A stretch of DNA of 64,000 nt from Neospora caninum Liverpool (Eukaryota > Apicomplexa > Conoidasida > Eucoccidiorida > Sarcocystidae), in assembly GCF_000208865.1 (NCBI RefSeq), contig NC_018395.1, positions 6,372,839-6,436,838 on the forward strand, read 5' to 3'. The notes under the pieces are model-generated. The model was not told the DNA's origin, made no database searches, and saw only the letters and a program-made list of their open reading frames with translations. Both the position numbers and the translations under genes were made by a program. This document shows positions 43,972-56,700 of the stretch, in pieces; position 1 is the stretch's first letter; each line of letters starts with the position of its first letter.

Positions 43972-46900
43972 ATCTCCATCGACTAACGAGAGAAGCGGCT
44001 ATTCTTCGCGGAAATAGAAACAATAGAAACAATACGCCAGGGGAAAATGTACACGTCTGCGTCTGGCGTCGTGCCTGAGACCAGACGTCCACATCAGTTT
44101 TCTGTGCATGTGTAGTGTAGCTGCGGTGTGTGTGCCCAGATATCGAGCAGTGCCAATTTGGTTTTTCGTTCTTCTATCTCGGGAAAGAAGGCAGCTGTGC
44201 TTTTCGTACAAGCGGTTACATTCCTACGCTATGTGCAGATTCGTGGCGGGTGTTTACGCCTTTGTCCATGCAAACAAGTAGAAGTATGTACGGTTTGGCA
44301 CACAGATGCTGAACCGTTGGCGGCGTTCTTCACCTCGGCCGAAACAGGACTGCACGCATGTGCGTGGGAGTCCAGACGCATACAAAACGCTCTGTCTTGC
44401 TTGGGAGTTATGCAGTTACTGGTGCGAAGCAGATGGCTTTACCTACGACTATGTAGCAGAGCTTTTCGCTTCTCGTTTCTTCGGCCACACATCGCTGTCC
44501 CTGTCCTTGCTACTACTCCACTACACCCACGGCGGTTGCACTGAAGAAGCTCTAGGAAATAGAGTCACGACCCAGGCGACTAGAGCGCAGGGAATGCGTC
44601 CCCTTACCGACACTGCTCCTTGGTGTCTACGGGACGCGTAGAGGGAAGATCTCTTCGCTGTGTTTGAAGCAGCACGAAGCACCCCAGTCAGTACGATCGG
44701 TGCTAGAGTGAATGCGCTTGTTTTCTTAGGAGCGGATGTACCAGACGTTTTTCGGTAGTCCTCTGGCCGATTCGTTTAGACCTAGCTGGGACCGTCGCGC
44801 TGGTGGCCAGTGCGATCTTCTTTTGGAAAGTAACACCGTCCCTGCTAGAGCTAGATCGGGTACCGGATGACCTTCCTGGTCGCGTGGGAAACGAGGAGCC
44901 ACACAGAACTTTCACTGCCGTTTTCGCGCTTTTTCGGCGTTTGTCTGCCTCAGCACACAATGAGTTGTTTCGTACTTTTCCTAGCCAATCGTCCCTCGCG
45001 GGGAAGCAGGCCGTCGAGGCATCGGTGAGCAGCCGTATCCGTCTCGTCAACCTTCCTCGGGAGCGACACAAAGAGAAAAGCGGGAGGATTCGGTAGTCAC
45101 GAGACCCTGCTGCCTACCAAAGTGTTAGTGTGCTTAATCGTGGACGGTGAGCATGCTTGGAACTGACTGTCGGTCTGAAACGGAACAGCGGTCGGATGTT
45201 GTTCGGGGCTCCATCTATATACAGTTTTCTACTGCAACACCAAAATACCGGATTATGTACGAATCTTTGTCTCAACCTATCTTCAACTACGGGTGGTAGC
45301 CGTAATGGCCACAGGCTTGTAATACAAATCCACCGTCCAGTCGATGAGCCGTTATTTTATAGATTTAGTCCTAGAGCAGATACGGTCTTGCGTCTCCCTC
45401 AGCCTTACAAGAACTTGATGCTATACGGACAATTCAGCAGATGACCGTCTGAGTCTCATAGTTCAAAGGCATGTTCACAAGCTGATCTTGCTTCTCTTGT
45501 ACTACTGTTGAGAGGAATGGAAATAGAGTGACCGTTGAAGGAAGGGCCAGAAGAGGTCTCTTTTGCGTCAGCCTCCCACGTTTCCCCCTGCCTGGCTGAT
45601 CCGGACCAGTATTCCTGTACATTTTGGTTCCTGCAGATTTCCCATCCGACTTTTTCTCCCTTTGCCTCCACCACCTTGTTGCCTTGCAATCTTTTCCCCC
45701 TTTTCTTGTTTCGTCTTCCACTGTCTTGAACGGCGTCCAAACATCACCGTTCTCTTGACCGTCTTCTCTCAGTGTGGTTCGAGAACTGACTCGGTCTTGC
45801 TCTCGTCATGTTCCGTTCCATCTTGCCCGCCACTTGGTTCTACTTCGTGTTTTGGGTGCATCCACAAGTCGGTTTCACGGCGAACGAAAAAAAAGTCGGA
45901 AAGTTCCTTGTGCATGTTTGCGCTGGAAACCGTAGGCTTCTTTCTTGACACTTTATTCGTCCTTGTTTCTAAAATAAAGTGTCAGCAGCAGATATGTTTC
46001 CTTTCGTAACGGCGTGCGCCACTCTGTCTCTTGTTTTTTTCCTGAAAATCGTCGATTTTTGTCAAACAGATTTTCCCCCTCCTTCCCCTTGTCAGCTTGT
46101 CTCTCCTGGCTTCTGCCTCCCAGAAATTCGTTGTCGAACGGAACGCTAGAAATGCACGTGTATTTACGCCCATAATTGTCTCTCATCATGTGCTAGGCTA
46201 TAGCTTCTTGTGTCCTCCACAGTAGAGCGGCAGATGAATCCGTGTTGGAGGTCATCATTGTCTTCTGAGAAAAAAAAGAAAGCGTCTAGACATGATCGAG
46301 ATCGCACAGTGGGAAAAGATCTGGAGGAATTCTTCGTCACCTCAGACGAGAGTTGCGCCTTTCGACTTTCTTCTTCGGGGCTTCTGCGTGCTCTAGCGGT
46401 AAAGTGAAGCTCTATCGTTTTTCGTTTACTCTGCAGTCAACTGCAGATCCTGCTTGGGGAACGGGATCGTCGAGACATGTTCCAGGCGAACCGGAGACGT
46501 TTGTTCGTTCTCTCATTCTACCTCAGACCAGTTTTTCTCGTTTGCTGTCTTGCACTCGCTTTCTCCGTTTGTCGATCTAGCGTTGAGACAGCAAATGAAG
46601 CCTCACTGTCGATCTTCACCCGCCATGTGGAGATTGAATCTTGCAGACAACTGGCGGAAACGCTAGGGTCCAAATTTCCGATATGTGTCGCCGCACACTT
46701 TTGTGAGGATCCTGGCAAAACCCGGTTGTGTTGCATGGCAGAATTGAGCTATTCTCTTCAGTAGCAAGCGTTCCCTCTATCTCATGCTCACAAAACGTGG
46801 ATATCTATCTGTATGTATCTACACAAATAAGTACACATATTTGTAGGCATATTTGTGATTAGCCCTCTACTCTTGTTTGCATCTACCTGATTCACGCCAC

Positions 46901-47708
46901 GCTTTCTCATTAGGAAAATTTTCATGGTAAATTTCGGGGCAAACGCGTTTTGTAGACTTCGCCGGTGTTTCCTCAACATCGCCGTGCGCTTCAGCCAACT
47001 GAGATAGTGGGCGGCTGGTCATAGAGACAGGAGGCCGGGAGGATCGCTGGTCGCGCCCACTAGGAAAAAAGACCGAAGAACCGAGAGCGAGGAGAAAACG
47101 TCCCGGGAGAAACGAAAGGAAAAAATCCAAGACTTCGTCGCTTCAGCGGTTCCACGAGCCCCCCAAAACAGTGAAGACAGCGAATTGGAACCGAGGAACG
47201 AAAGACCGTTCGTTCTGAGCAGAGCCAACAACCGCGACAACACAGTTTGTCTCCACTGTCTGCCCACCGCGAGACGTGAGCTGCTTGATCTATGCGGCGA
47301 ATTAGGAACGCAGGGAATCCCGTAACACCCTCGCAAAGAGGCATTCCCGCATCGCGTGACGCCGTTCCCCCTTCGGGATAACGTGGAGGCAGTGATGGCT
47401 TTGGCAGGCTGTCGCGTGTGAGAGGCGGGCGACGAAAACGAGAGGGCCAGGAAGAAACAGGACTCGGGGAAGAAGAAAATGGCAAATCTATCCTAACAGA
47501 AAGCGTATTAGAAAGAAAAGTAAGACACCCCAGACACGACCGAGCCGCGAGCGAGGAGAGCGGAGACAACGAAGGAAGACGGGGAGGTAAAGGCCCAGCA
47601 CGACGGGCAAGAGAACTGCACTCGGATGCCACGGAAGAAGCCGGAAGCAGTGGTAACGGCTCAGAAGCTTTCTGCCTGTCCATTTTTGATTCACAAAAGG
47701 AGCAACGG
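43972..47708. other. Intergenic region upstream of the transporter gene
   Basis: The stretch 44.0-46.9 kb has lower GC and no convincing ORF, repeat or RNA gene. From 47382 to 47708 the transporter's reading frame is already open (Glu/Arg/Gly-rich, coding-like) but has no ATG, so an upstream first exon probably splices into it. I could not find that exon. Confidence 0.6.
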
Positions 47709-50700
47709 ATGTCCGGGCAAACGCGGAAGATGATTCCGGAAGGCCCCTTTCCAGACTCCGCATCTGTCCGAAGAAAGGAAGGCTGGCCTCCCAGTTTCTC
47801 GGATCCGCGCTTGTCTCGTGCGCCAGAGCACATCAAACGGGCAGAAGGGGAGAAAACGGAGCCTGAAGAACTACATGGAGAGAATCCTGAGGCTCCCCGC
47901 GGGCGCAGGAACGACGACGAACTCAGGGAAAGACCACCTGGCACGCGTTCGTGCAGAGGAGAGCGGACTCAAGGAGAGAGACGAGAGAAGCCGAGAATCG
48001 CCGAGGACGCGGAGAAGGCAACGGGCCGAGGACAGCACCCACAAGGGAACGACGAAGACAGGCAGGTCGGAAAAAAACGAGAGCGTGAGGAAACCGAGAA
48101 GCCCAGCGAGGTCGGAAACGGGAGCGCATTCTGTCTGACAGCCTCGGGCATTTCTCAAGGAGTGTTTGAAACCCAAAGCGCGTTTGTTCCACCCGGGCCT
48201 CTCGACTCCGTTGCGGAGACTCTAGCCACCGCACAACATGTCCCGTCGCTCAGGCTTTCTCGATTGTCTCGTTTGGCTCCATCTTCTTCTCACGAGTCGT
48301 CGCCCTCGTCCTTGGTCTCTCATGGCGGCGCTAGGCCCTCGCTGTTTACAGGTCGCTTGCCGCCTCCTGCGCCATCTGAGCCGGACGCCTCTCTCCAATC
48401 CTCCGTTTCCTTGCGACTCGGGGTTCTCTCCTCCTCTGGGCTGCCCATTTCTTCGTCCTCCGGCCTTGTCCCCTCTTCTCTCAGGGGTCGCAGACCTCCG
48501 CCTTTCTGTCCCCCCGTGGCTTCACCGCCGACTGCGCCTTCAGCCGTGCGCCCAGGCGCCGCCGGCATCTCGCCCTCTTCTGTCCCCCTCGCTTGTCTTC
48601 CCTGTGCTTCGCCTGCGTCGCCTCTTTCGCGCTCGTCCTTTTCTCCTTCGACTGCCGCTGGATGTTTCTCTGCCGCGTGTCGTCGTGGGGAAAAAGGCGA
48701 TCGGCAACTCGCCGTCCTCGGACTTCCTCTGCACCCTCGGCACTGTCTAGACAGCGTCCCAGCAGCGGCGGCCGACAGCGCTGGCCACACAGCGACAGGC
48801 GCCAAACGAGACGGGGCGCGCGTACGCACGGGGAACGAGCAGCGAGACGGCGAAGAGGAAGAAAGAAAGGACAGGGCGCGAGAGCCGAAAAGGGGGCGCG
48901 AGCGAGGGAGTCAAGCTGAGGAAGGGTGGAACGCAGGCGGGCTGCATGGCGTCCACAGTGTGGAAAAAGACGGGCACGAAGAGACACGGGACTCGAACGA
49001 GGCTTTGCGCGCCGAAGCAGCGCCAGAGCAGGCGAACCTGCAAGACAGACGACCACAGCAAGCATCGGACGAAGAAAAAAGGCGAAGCGAAACCAACGAA
49101 GACACTTCCTCGATACCTGAAGACGCAGAACAAGAGGGCGCAGGACCGCAAAGGCGGGTCACACGCACTCGCAAGAGAGGCGCCGGAGAGGCGGTTGCAT
49201 CTCTGTTGCGCCCAAGCCGTCTTCGCTTTGGGGTTTCGTTTCCTTGGAAGAAACAGAACGCAAGGGAAGGAAAGCTGCATCGGAAGAGCGGTGTAGGCGA
49301 ACGGAGAGGTGACCCGACCCACCGGGAGAAGCGGAACGGGAAAGCGGGCAGAGGCTGTTTCAGCCACAGGCTGACTGCGAGGCATGCAGACGGAAGCAGG
49401 CAGGAGAGGAAAGGCGAGAAAAGAGCAAGCGATGACGAGCACGAACTCCTGGAAACGCGACAATCCAGCAAGGGCTCCGAAGACTCCATTCACCTCGCTG
49501 ACTGTCTCCGAGCCTGTTCTACCGCCGATGTCATGGCAACCGCCGAGGCAAGGCCTCTCGCCTTAACGCGTGAGCCTTCCGATAACGGAGAGGGAGAAGA
49601 AGAGAAAGGCGACGAGGACGAAGGTGAGGAAGACGACGAGGAAGACGACGAGGAAGACGACGAGGAAGACGACGAGAAAGCGGGGGATGAGGGGTATGTA
49701 CGCATGCAAGGGGAGAAAGATGGGAGCTACAGCACGCCCTGGAAGGTGCGAATTCTCGCTCTTATTCTCGGGATCCAAATGACGCTCAACATCGACAACG
49801 GTGTCGTGCCTGCAGTCCTGGCAGACCTGGGGCGCGAGTTTCACGCGAGTGCATCTGAGCAAGGTCAGCCCCCAGTGCCACTGAAGACCACGTAAATCAG
49901 AGGAAAGGCAGAAACGCTCGGAAGCAGGCGGCAAAGTGAAACGAAAGAGCCGGGATTCCGGTCTGTCGGCGACAGGCCACGTTTTTTCGGTGGACATATG
50001 AACGAACCCACAGTATAGATTGCTACAAAGAAGTTAGCGTCTCCTTCGTACAGAGCGGCGTCGCGAAAGTAAAGATCGTAGCTAGGTCGTGTATTGTTAT
50101 CGGCACATTATAAGCAGATTCTGAAGCACCCGCTGTCCTCGACTCCCTCGGGCCCACCTCCCCACCCCGCAACTCCTTCTTCTCGAGTGGAACATGTCAG
50201 TCGTTGAATGGAAGCACACACTGGCGGAGAAGCTGATCGCTCTTATGGACAGAGAAGGCTGCACGAGCAGAGAAGGTATCGCCCTACAGGAACTGTCTGT
50301 TTGTCTTTCAACGTGCGTCGCTGCTTTGTCTTCTCTCCGTTCAGGCCTCGTTGGTGCCCTGCCTCACATCGGGATGCTCGTTTTCTGTCCGTTCTGTGCC
50401 CGGTGTTTGGAGGCCGTTCGGCCCCAGCGTCTGCTCCTTGTTTCGCTTCTCCTCAACGCCGTGGCAATTATCTTCTTTGCAGCCAGCCGCTCCTGCATCC
50501 CACTCTTCCTCTCACGCTTTCTTATCGGTTTCTCGCAAACGGCCTTCGTTGTCTACGCCCCGGTGTGGGTAGATAAGTTCGCGCCCCACAATCTGCTCAC
50601 CCTGTGGATGGGCCTCACCCAGTCCGCCGTAGTGGTGGGTGTCGTGGTAAGCGGGTTGGCGAGTCCCAGAGAAAATTTGGAGCAAACACATCTGCGCAGG

Positions 50701-53700
50701 TCGTTAGTGCACTTGCTGATACACACATACTGATGTAGCTACTCGTGCTAGACTGGCGCGACCAGGCTTTTGACACATCGCTCGTCTGTAGCTACATGTA
50801 TATATATATATATATATGCAGAGAGCTAGGAGAGAATGACCGTCTGCGCCGTTCATGTCGTCCGCGTGGTCTCTGACCTTTTGTCTGCTTTTTGCGGTTC
50901 TTCCCGGCGTGCCTCGTCGCTCCACAGGTTGGCTACCTTCTCGCAGGCTTCCTCCGACAGTCGCGCCTCGACTGGCGGGGTGTGCTCTTCTTGCAAGTCG
51001 CTCTGCTTGTCGCGCAGCTGCTTCTACTCGCGCTCTGCAACGCCGCCCACGTCGACGTCTGGGCTCAGCCGGAAACTGGCGACAACACCTCGCACGCCCG
51101 TGAGGTTTTTGAACACCCAACCCCCGAAGACCAGGAAGCACAGCAAGGGGAAGCGACAGACAAGGGAGCGGAGACGAAAAAAGCGGAGCGAATCCTGGGG
51201 CAGGCTGACGAGACAATAACCAACGTGGTAGGTGGAGCTGGGATGCAGGCTGGCGAAGCGGACAGCACATTGGACGGTTTCGAGAGCGGCAAAGGCAGGT
51301 GTGGAGGAGGCGCGAAGGCCGGCCGAGTCGATAATGAAGACACAGGGGCGCATGCAGTTTTTGTGGGGAAGCGCGTCGCAGGACGCCGGGCACGGACACC
51401 TCAAGAGGAAACCGGCCTCGCGCGAGCGACGGAAACGACAGAGGAGGGACGCTTGGAAAGAAGGGAAGTGCGGCTTTTCGAGAACCAAATGATCGCTGCA
51501 CTGCCTCCTTCGCCTTTCTCGTCGTCGCGGCTACCTTCTATTTTTCGACGTGTCCCTCCGCCCGCTACCGTGGCTCTGCGGGGAGATGCTGGTGCCCGTC
51601 TGCTTTCACCCAGATCGTTTTCGTTCGGCTTTGCCTCTTCAGCCGTCGCTGAGGCCGCTCCGCTGTGTTCGGCTGCATCTCCTGAACCTGCCGCACTCAG
51701 ACCCGGCGTCGGCGCGGCTCCTCTGTCTCCTCGGTGTTCCCTCGCCGTGTCTTCTTCCGCCGCGGCCTGCTCTTCTCGCGTCGTGTCTCTCACAAAGCTG
51801 ACAGACGTTCCGTTGTTTTCTGTTGCATCTCCTGTGTCCCCTGTGTGTCCACCTTTTGCCGCCTCTTCCTCCTGTTCCTGGAAGGCTTCTTCGTCGCTCT
51901 GCCCTACCGACTTTTTCCCGAACGTTCCCCCTTCACTGTCGATTGGCCGCCCAGCCTCAAGTTTCGCCCTTCCCTTCTCAGCATCCCCGTCGGCTGCCTC
52001 GCTCTTCTCGCCGTTTCTCTCCTGTTTCTCTCCTGTTTCTCAAGCGTGGGAGGGACTCCCTCAAACAATGCGAGAGGGCCCGGTTGCCCTCCAAGGCACC
52101 TGCGCTTCGTCTGGAGCCTGCTGGGCACGGTGTTCTGAACAAACGGTTTTCCGCACTAGCGGCGCCTTCCCTGTCTCAGAACGGCAGCCAAAGGTCGAAT
52201 CTGACGAAGGGGAAGGCGCCTGGGGAAGCGTCGCACGTCCCGCGCCTTCTCAGCTCTCACGTGCGTCTTCCGCAGACTGTGTTGTCTCTTCCTTTTCTCG
52301 GGCGTCTTTTGCCGTCGCCTCCCGCACGCTCTCTCCACGTCCAGCCCTAGGTTTCGGCCCGCGAAACCTCGCTTCGTCCTCGGCGCTCGCGACGGAACCT
52401 GTCCTTCTCGCGTACCACTCCCAAGACATCGTCGATTTCCGTGACGAAGAAAAGACCATTTCTCTGGAAAGCTCGGACTTACTGGCGAAGTTTGCGCCAG
52501 CAGCTACTCCACCTGCAAGAGAGGAGGCAAGCACGCCTGACGCCGAGACGAAAGAGAGGCGCGCCTCACAGACTGGCGTGAGGGAGAAAGGAGAGGCCGG
52601 ACGAAGACGCTTGAGGTTGGTGCAGCGGAGACAGGTCGAGCGAGCAGCCACTGGCGACGTCGACGCGAAGAGACGGACTTCGAAACCAGCCGGAGACGTC
52701 TTTGCCTCGCAGCCCCGAGAGAACCGAGATCCTCCAGCTCGCAAGCCTCAGTCCGCCGCGCTCGCCTTGGGGGCTTGGCAGGGGCAGCGTGAGGGGCGAA
52801 ATGAGGCGCGTTTCTCCTCTTGTCGAGAGACCGGTGAAGCGCGACAGGAGCCGTTGAAAAAGTGGAGTCAACGCGAAGCGATTCTCGCCGCCATCGCGCA
52901 CGCGCACTACGGCCAAGGCCGCTTCCGAGACGAAGGTAAGCCTCGCAAAGGCGCGGCGGCGAGAGAACGCGGAGGAGACGCGAGCGGCAGCGAGGGAAGA
53001 GATGAGACGCGCGGGCGAGCGAGGGCGGTCGGGGCAGGAAACGTCGAGCGGGAAAAGGCAAGGAAAGGAGGGCGCCGCGGAGGAGAGACACACGAGAGGA
53101 GAAAGACGGCAGGAGAGAGGACAGTTCGGAGAGCGGAAACGCTCGCGGGCCGGATAGGCGGCGGCGTTACGCAGCCCAACCAAAGGGAAACAGAGGAGGA
53201 CCGACGAGGGCAGAACGAGGAAGCCTCACCTCGAGACATGCATGCTGTGGACGCCCGAGACAACCCGGGAGGCTCCGTGGAGTCTTCGGGTGACCCACGA
53301 AGTCCCCCTTCTCGGCCAGTCTTTTCGGTAAATGGAGAACACGAACCTGCGTCGCGCACCGTGTTTCCTTGCCGCAGCCGGCAGCACGAGCATGCACGCC
53401 TCATTCTTCCTCCGGCTTCGTCGACCTCCGCTGCGTCTTCGGCGCCGTGCTCAGACTCTCACGCCTCATGGGCGCCTCGGGCCGAGCCGAAGAGACGGAC
53501 CCACGTCGCGCGGCCTTCCTCGGCTCTGCGGCGGGCTCACATTGTCTTCATTAGACCGCGGGGACGGACGGGAGCGTCTGACGATGAGCGAGAGAGTGTG
53601 TGGAGGCTCGGGTCGGAGGCGAGCAGTTGCTCGGTGATTTATTCTTTTCACTCTGGATGTGAGAGAAGAAAGCGCGAGGGTACGCAGTGTCTCGTGGCTG

Positions 53701-56700
53701 TCAACACGCAACCGGCTTCGCACACAGAACTCGTTTTCGACGCGTTTCTCCGGGGCACCAAACTGTTGCTGTTCACCCCACCAATCGGATTGATTCTGTC
53801 GTCCTCGCCGCCCTCGGTTCCGCCACAGTCAGCGAGGCATGGCGCCAGCAGCCTCGGCTCCAGGAAGCGAACGCGGGGCACCACGCAACGAGAAGGACAG
53901 CGCGGAGACGCTGGGGGCCGAGGCGAGATAGACAAGAAAGACCGCCTGAGAAGGACGGACCAGACATCAACAGAGAGGACGGAGGCCGCGAGGGAAGGGG
54001 AACCTCTGCCGGCAGATGAAGAGGCTCGCGGGAGTGCGGAACGAGACACCAGCGACGAATGCGGGGAGCGACCGGAAGCGAGGCTTAGAGGGAGCGCGAA
54101 AACAGTGCTATCAGGAGGGAAACGGAGGAGACAGGAGCGAAGCGAAATACGTCAAAGTGGAAAAGGTCGACTTTCACCTGGACGGCTGGTTCGTGGCAGC
54201 GAGGACGAGGAAGCGCTTAGCGACCTCGAATCCTCGAGGACGCTGACGACGCTGAAGAGCGAAGAAAAGGCAGGCGAGGCAGGGGCGGACCCGAGCAATC
54301 AAGAAATGCAGGAAAGGCGAAAAGCCATACAAATGGACACCGGCGAGGAGACAATCTACTTGGGCGGCAGGAGGCGAGTTGAAGCCGGAGTTGCAGGCGA
54401 GGCCCAAACCAAGGCAGCTCAAAGTTCGAAGTCGCTTTGGGGGTTTTCGTCCTGGTTTTCGTTGCGGCGGCTGGCCGAAAGGCACTCGGACGCTGCAGGT
54501 GCTCTCTCGTGTCGCGGAGCAGAAAGCAAGGAGTGCATGTGCCGTGGAAGCGTCCAGCCCGCGAGCCTGGCAGCAAACCACAGACGAGGCGGAACAAAGC
54601 GGCGAGAAGGGAACGAGGAAGAAGGAAGCGACGGGGAAGCGCGCGCCTTCATTCCTGCTCCTCGGAAAGGGACCGTTCCTTCTTCGCACGCGCTGTCTGT
54701 TGCGGCTTTTGCGGAGAGAGAGAGGAGTGCAAATGCGCTGCAGCCTCACGCCGGAGCAGCACGCGCTTTCGAGGCTCCTCCGCCGCTCATGCCTCCACCG
54801 TGTATGGTTGCCGCCACACGAGGCGAAGACATCGACGTTCTTGCGCAGCCTCTCCTCATCCAGTCCCGACCTTGCCTCGTCGATCGTTCGGTTCAGACGT
54901 CGTCCGCCGCTGCTCGAACCCCTAAGCCTCTTCCTTGCTCTCCACCGCCCCCTCCGACTGCTTCCGCTAACGCGCTTGCAAGTCTCTGCCATGTGCGTTC
55001 GTCATCTCCTTCCTTGTGCTCCTTCTCTTCCTCTAGCTCTTCCTCGGCTTCTAGCGCTTCCTCGTCATCGGGCGCCTTTTCCTCGTCCGGTTTGTCTTCT
55101 GGCGCTCGTGTGAATGATAGCTGCGAGGCACCACGTGGCGCTACGAGGGCAGAAGACGGCGCAAGGTCCCGAAACGCGGGCGACGACGCAGAAGGGCGAG
55201 ACGTGCGGGTAGCTCGCGAGGAGGACGAGAACCACGCCGCGGATCAGGCAAGAGAAAAGCCGAGGCAAAGCATCCAGGTTTTTTATCCGGCCCCGACGCC
55301 GCTTGTCGTTGCCGTGGGAGAGGAGGCGATTGCGCTGACAAACTTCAAAGCTCCGGAGTGTCCAGAGGACGCCGCAGAGGCAGAGAGTGGAGAGGCGCAG
55401 ACGTCGGAACGCGGAACGAAGATTGAACAGGAAGGTGCGCAGAAGAAGGCACCGCGCGGAGACGAGAAGGAGAGAGACGACTGGGAACCAATGGACGAGA
55501 GTGAGGTTCGACAGCAGGTTCACACACTGTCCAGGGTGCCTGGGTGGTGGCTTCGTCGGGCCGAACCAGGCCGCAAGGGAAAAGCCTCGGTAGAAGCGAC
55601 GGGAGAAGCAGAAGAAACTCGAGAAGGAAGGGCGGGTAACACCCTCAAGAGAAGGGAGCTCCGGCGAGGGGAAAGTGATGAAGGGCAAAACATGCGAGCA
55701 CAGCCTCCCACGCTAGTCTCGTCTTGCAATCATCTGAGGGCGGCGGAGGAAGAGGGAGAAAGGGGAGACAAAGCGGCGCAGAGCGGCTTGCCGAGAAGAG
55801 ATAGGAGCTTCGAGAAGAGCGAGGACAACGCAGAAGACAATCCAGAAGCAAGCACCAGAGTGTTTGAGGAAGACGTCCTCGTGCACGCAGTTTCAGTTGA
55901 ACTGCCGGCACGCAAGCCGTTCGGTGGAAGCGCCTCAGGCGACGACCCGACAGAAAGCGAAGGACGCGAACAAGGAGAGGAAGCACAAGAAAGAGCAGAA
56001 AAAGGGAACCGGGGAGGAAGACGAGATGAAGAAGGAAGTAGTGGAAGAGGTGGAAGAGGTGGAAGAGGTGGAAGAGAAGGAAGCGACGGAGGGGAAGCAG
56101 AAAGAGGGAGCGAAGAAGGAAAGATGGTTGCGACAGCACACCTCAAAAGCAGGCTCGACATTCTTTTCCTGTCGCGAGGAGAGGACACAGAACTGAGCGC
56201 GGAGGTACCACATGGGGTTGCCGTCGTCGCTGTGGAGATCCAGGGAAGCGCCGACGTCGAGTGCAAGGCAGCTAATCGAGCTAAAGAAAATCGCCAGAGA
56301 GACGCAGAAAGAAATAAAGAAGAACTGACAGACGAAAAGATCAACCGGCAAGGGAGAGGAGAGACAGCGGGGGCCCTGGAGTCAAGCGAAGAAGCAAGCG
56401 GCATGGGAAATGAAGGAGAGGCGAAATCAGAAGGCGACCAGAATGTTGAAGGCCGAGAGAACGGTCAGGAGGCCGCCGAGGTGACACGGGCCGAGGGGCG
56501 CGAGTGCCGAGACGAGGTCGCTCACCACGGAAAACAGGACGGAAAATACAGCGAAACCAGAAACGCCCAGAGAGGCTGGTGGAGCCTGACGCGGTGGCGG
56601 GAGAAGCGAAGAAGCTGGGTAGAAGGGCGTGAATCGGGTACGCGATCGGGCGAGAGCCCTCAGAAGAAAGACATAAAAAAATCAGCAGAAAAAGAGGCCA

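Noticed and set aside
43972..47381. Possible RNA genes or a small gene in the low-GC spacer
   Set aside because: No cloverleaf with box A/B pairs, no conserved small-RNA signature and no ORF with coding-like composition was recognised by eye.
52920..52945. Strong donor-like GAAG/GTAAGC inside the transporter's giant loop exon
   Set aside because: The frame stays open through it with unchanged composition, and the one downstream acceptor I examined (gccgcag at about 53380) gives the wrong phase. An alternative intron remains possible but unsupported.
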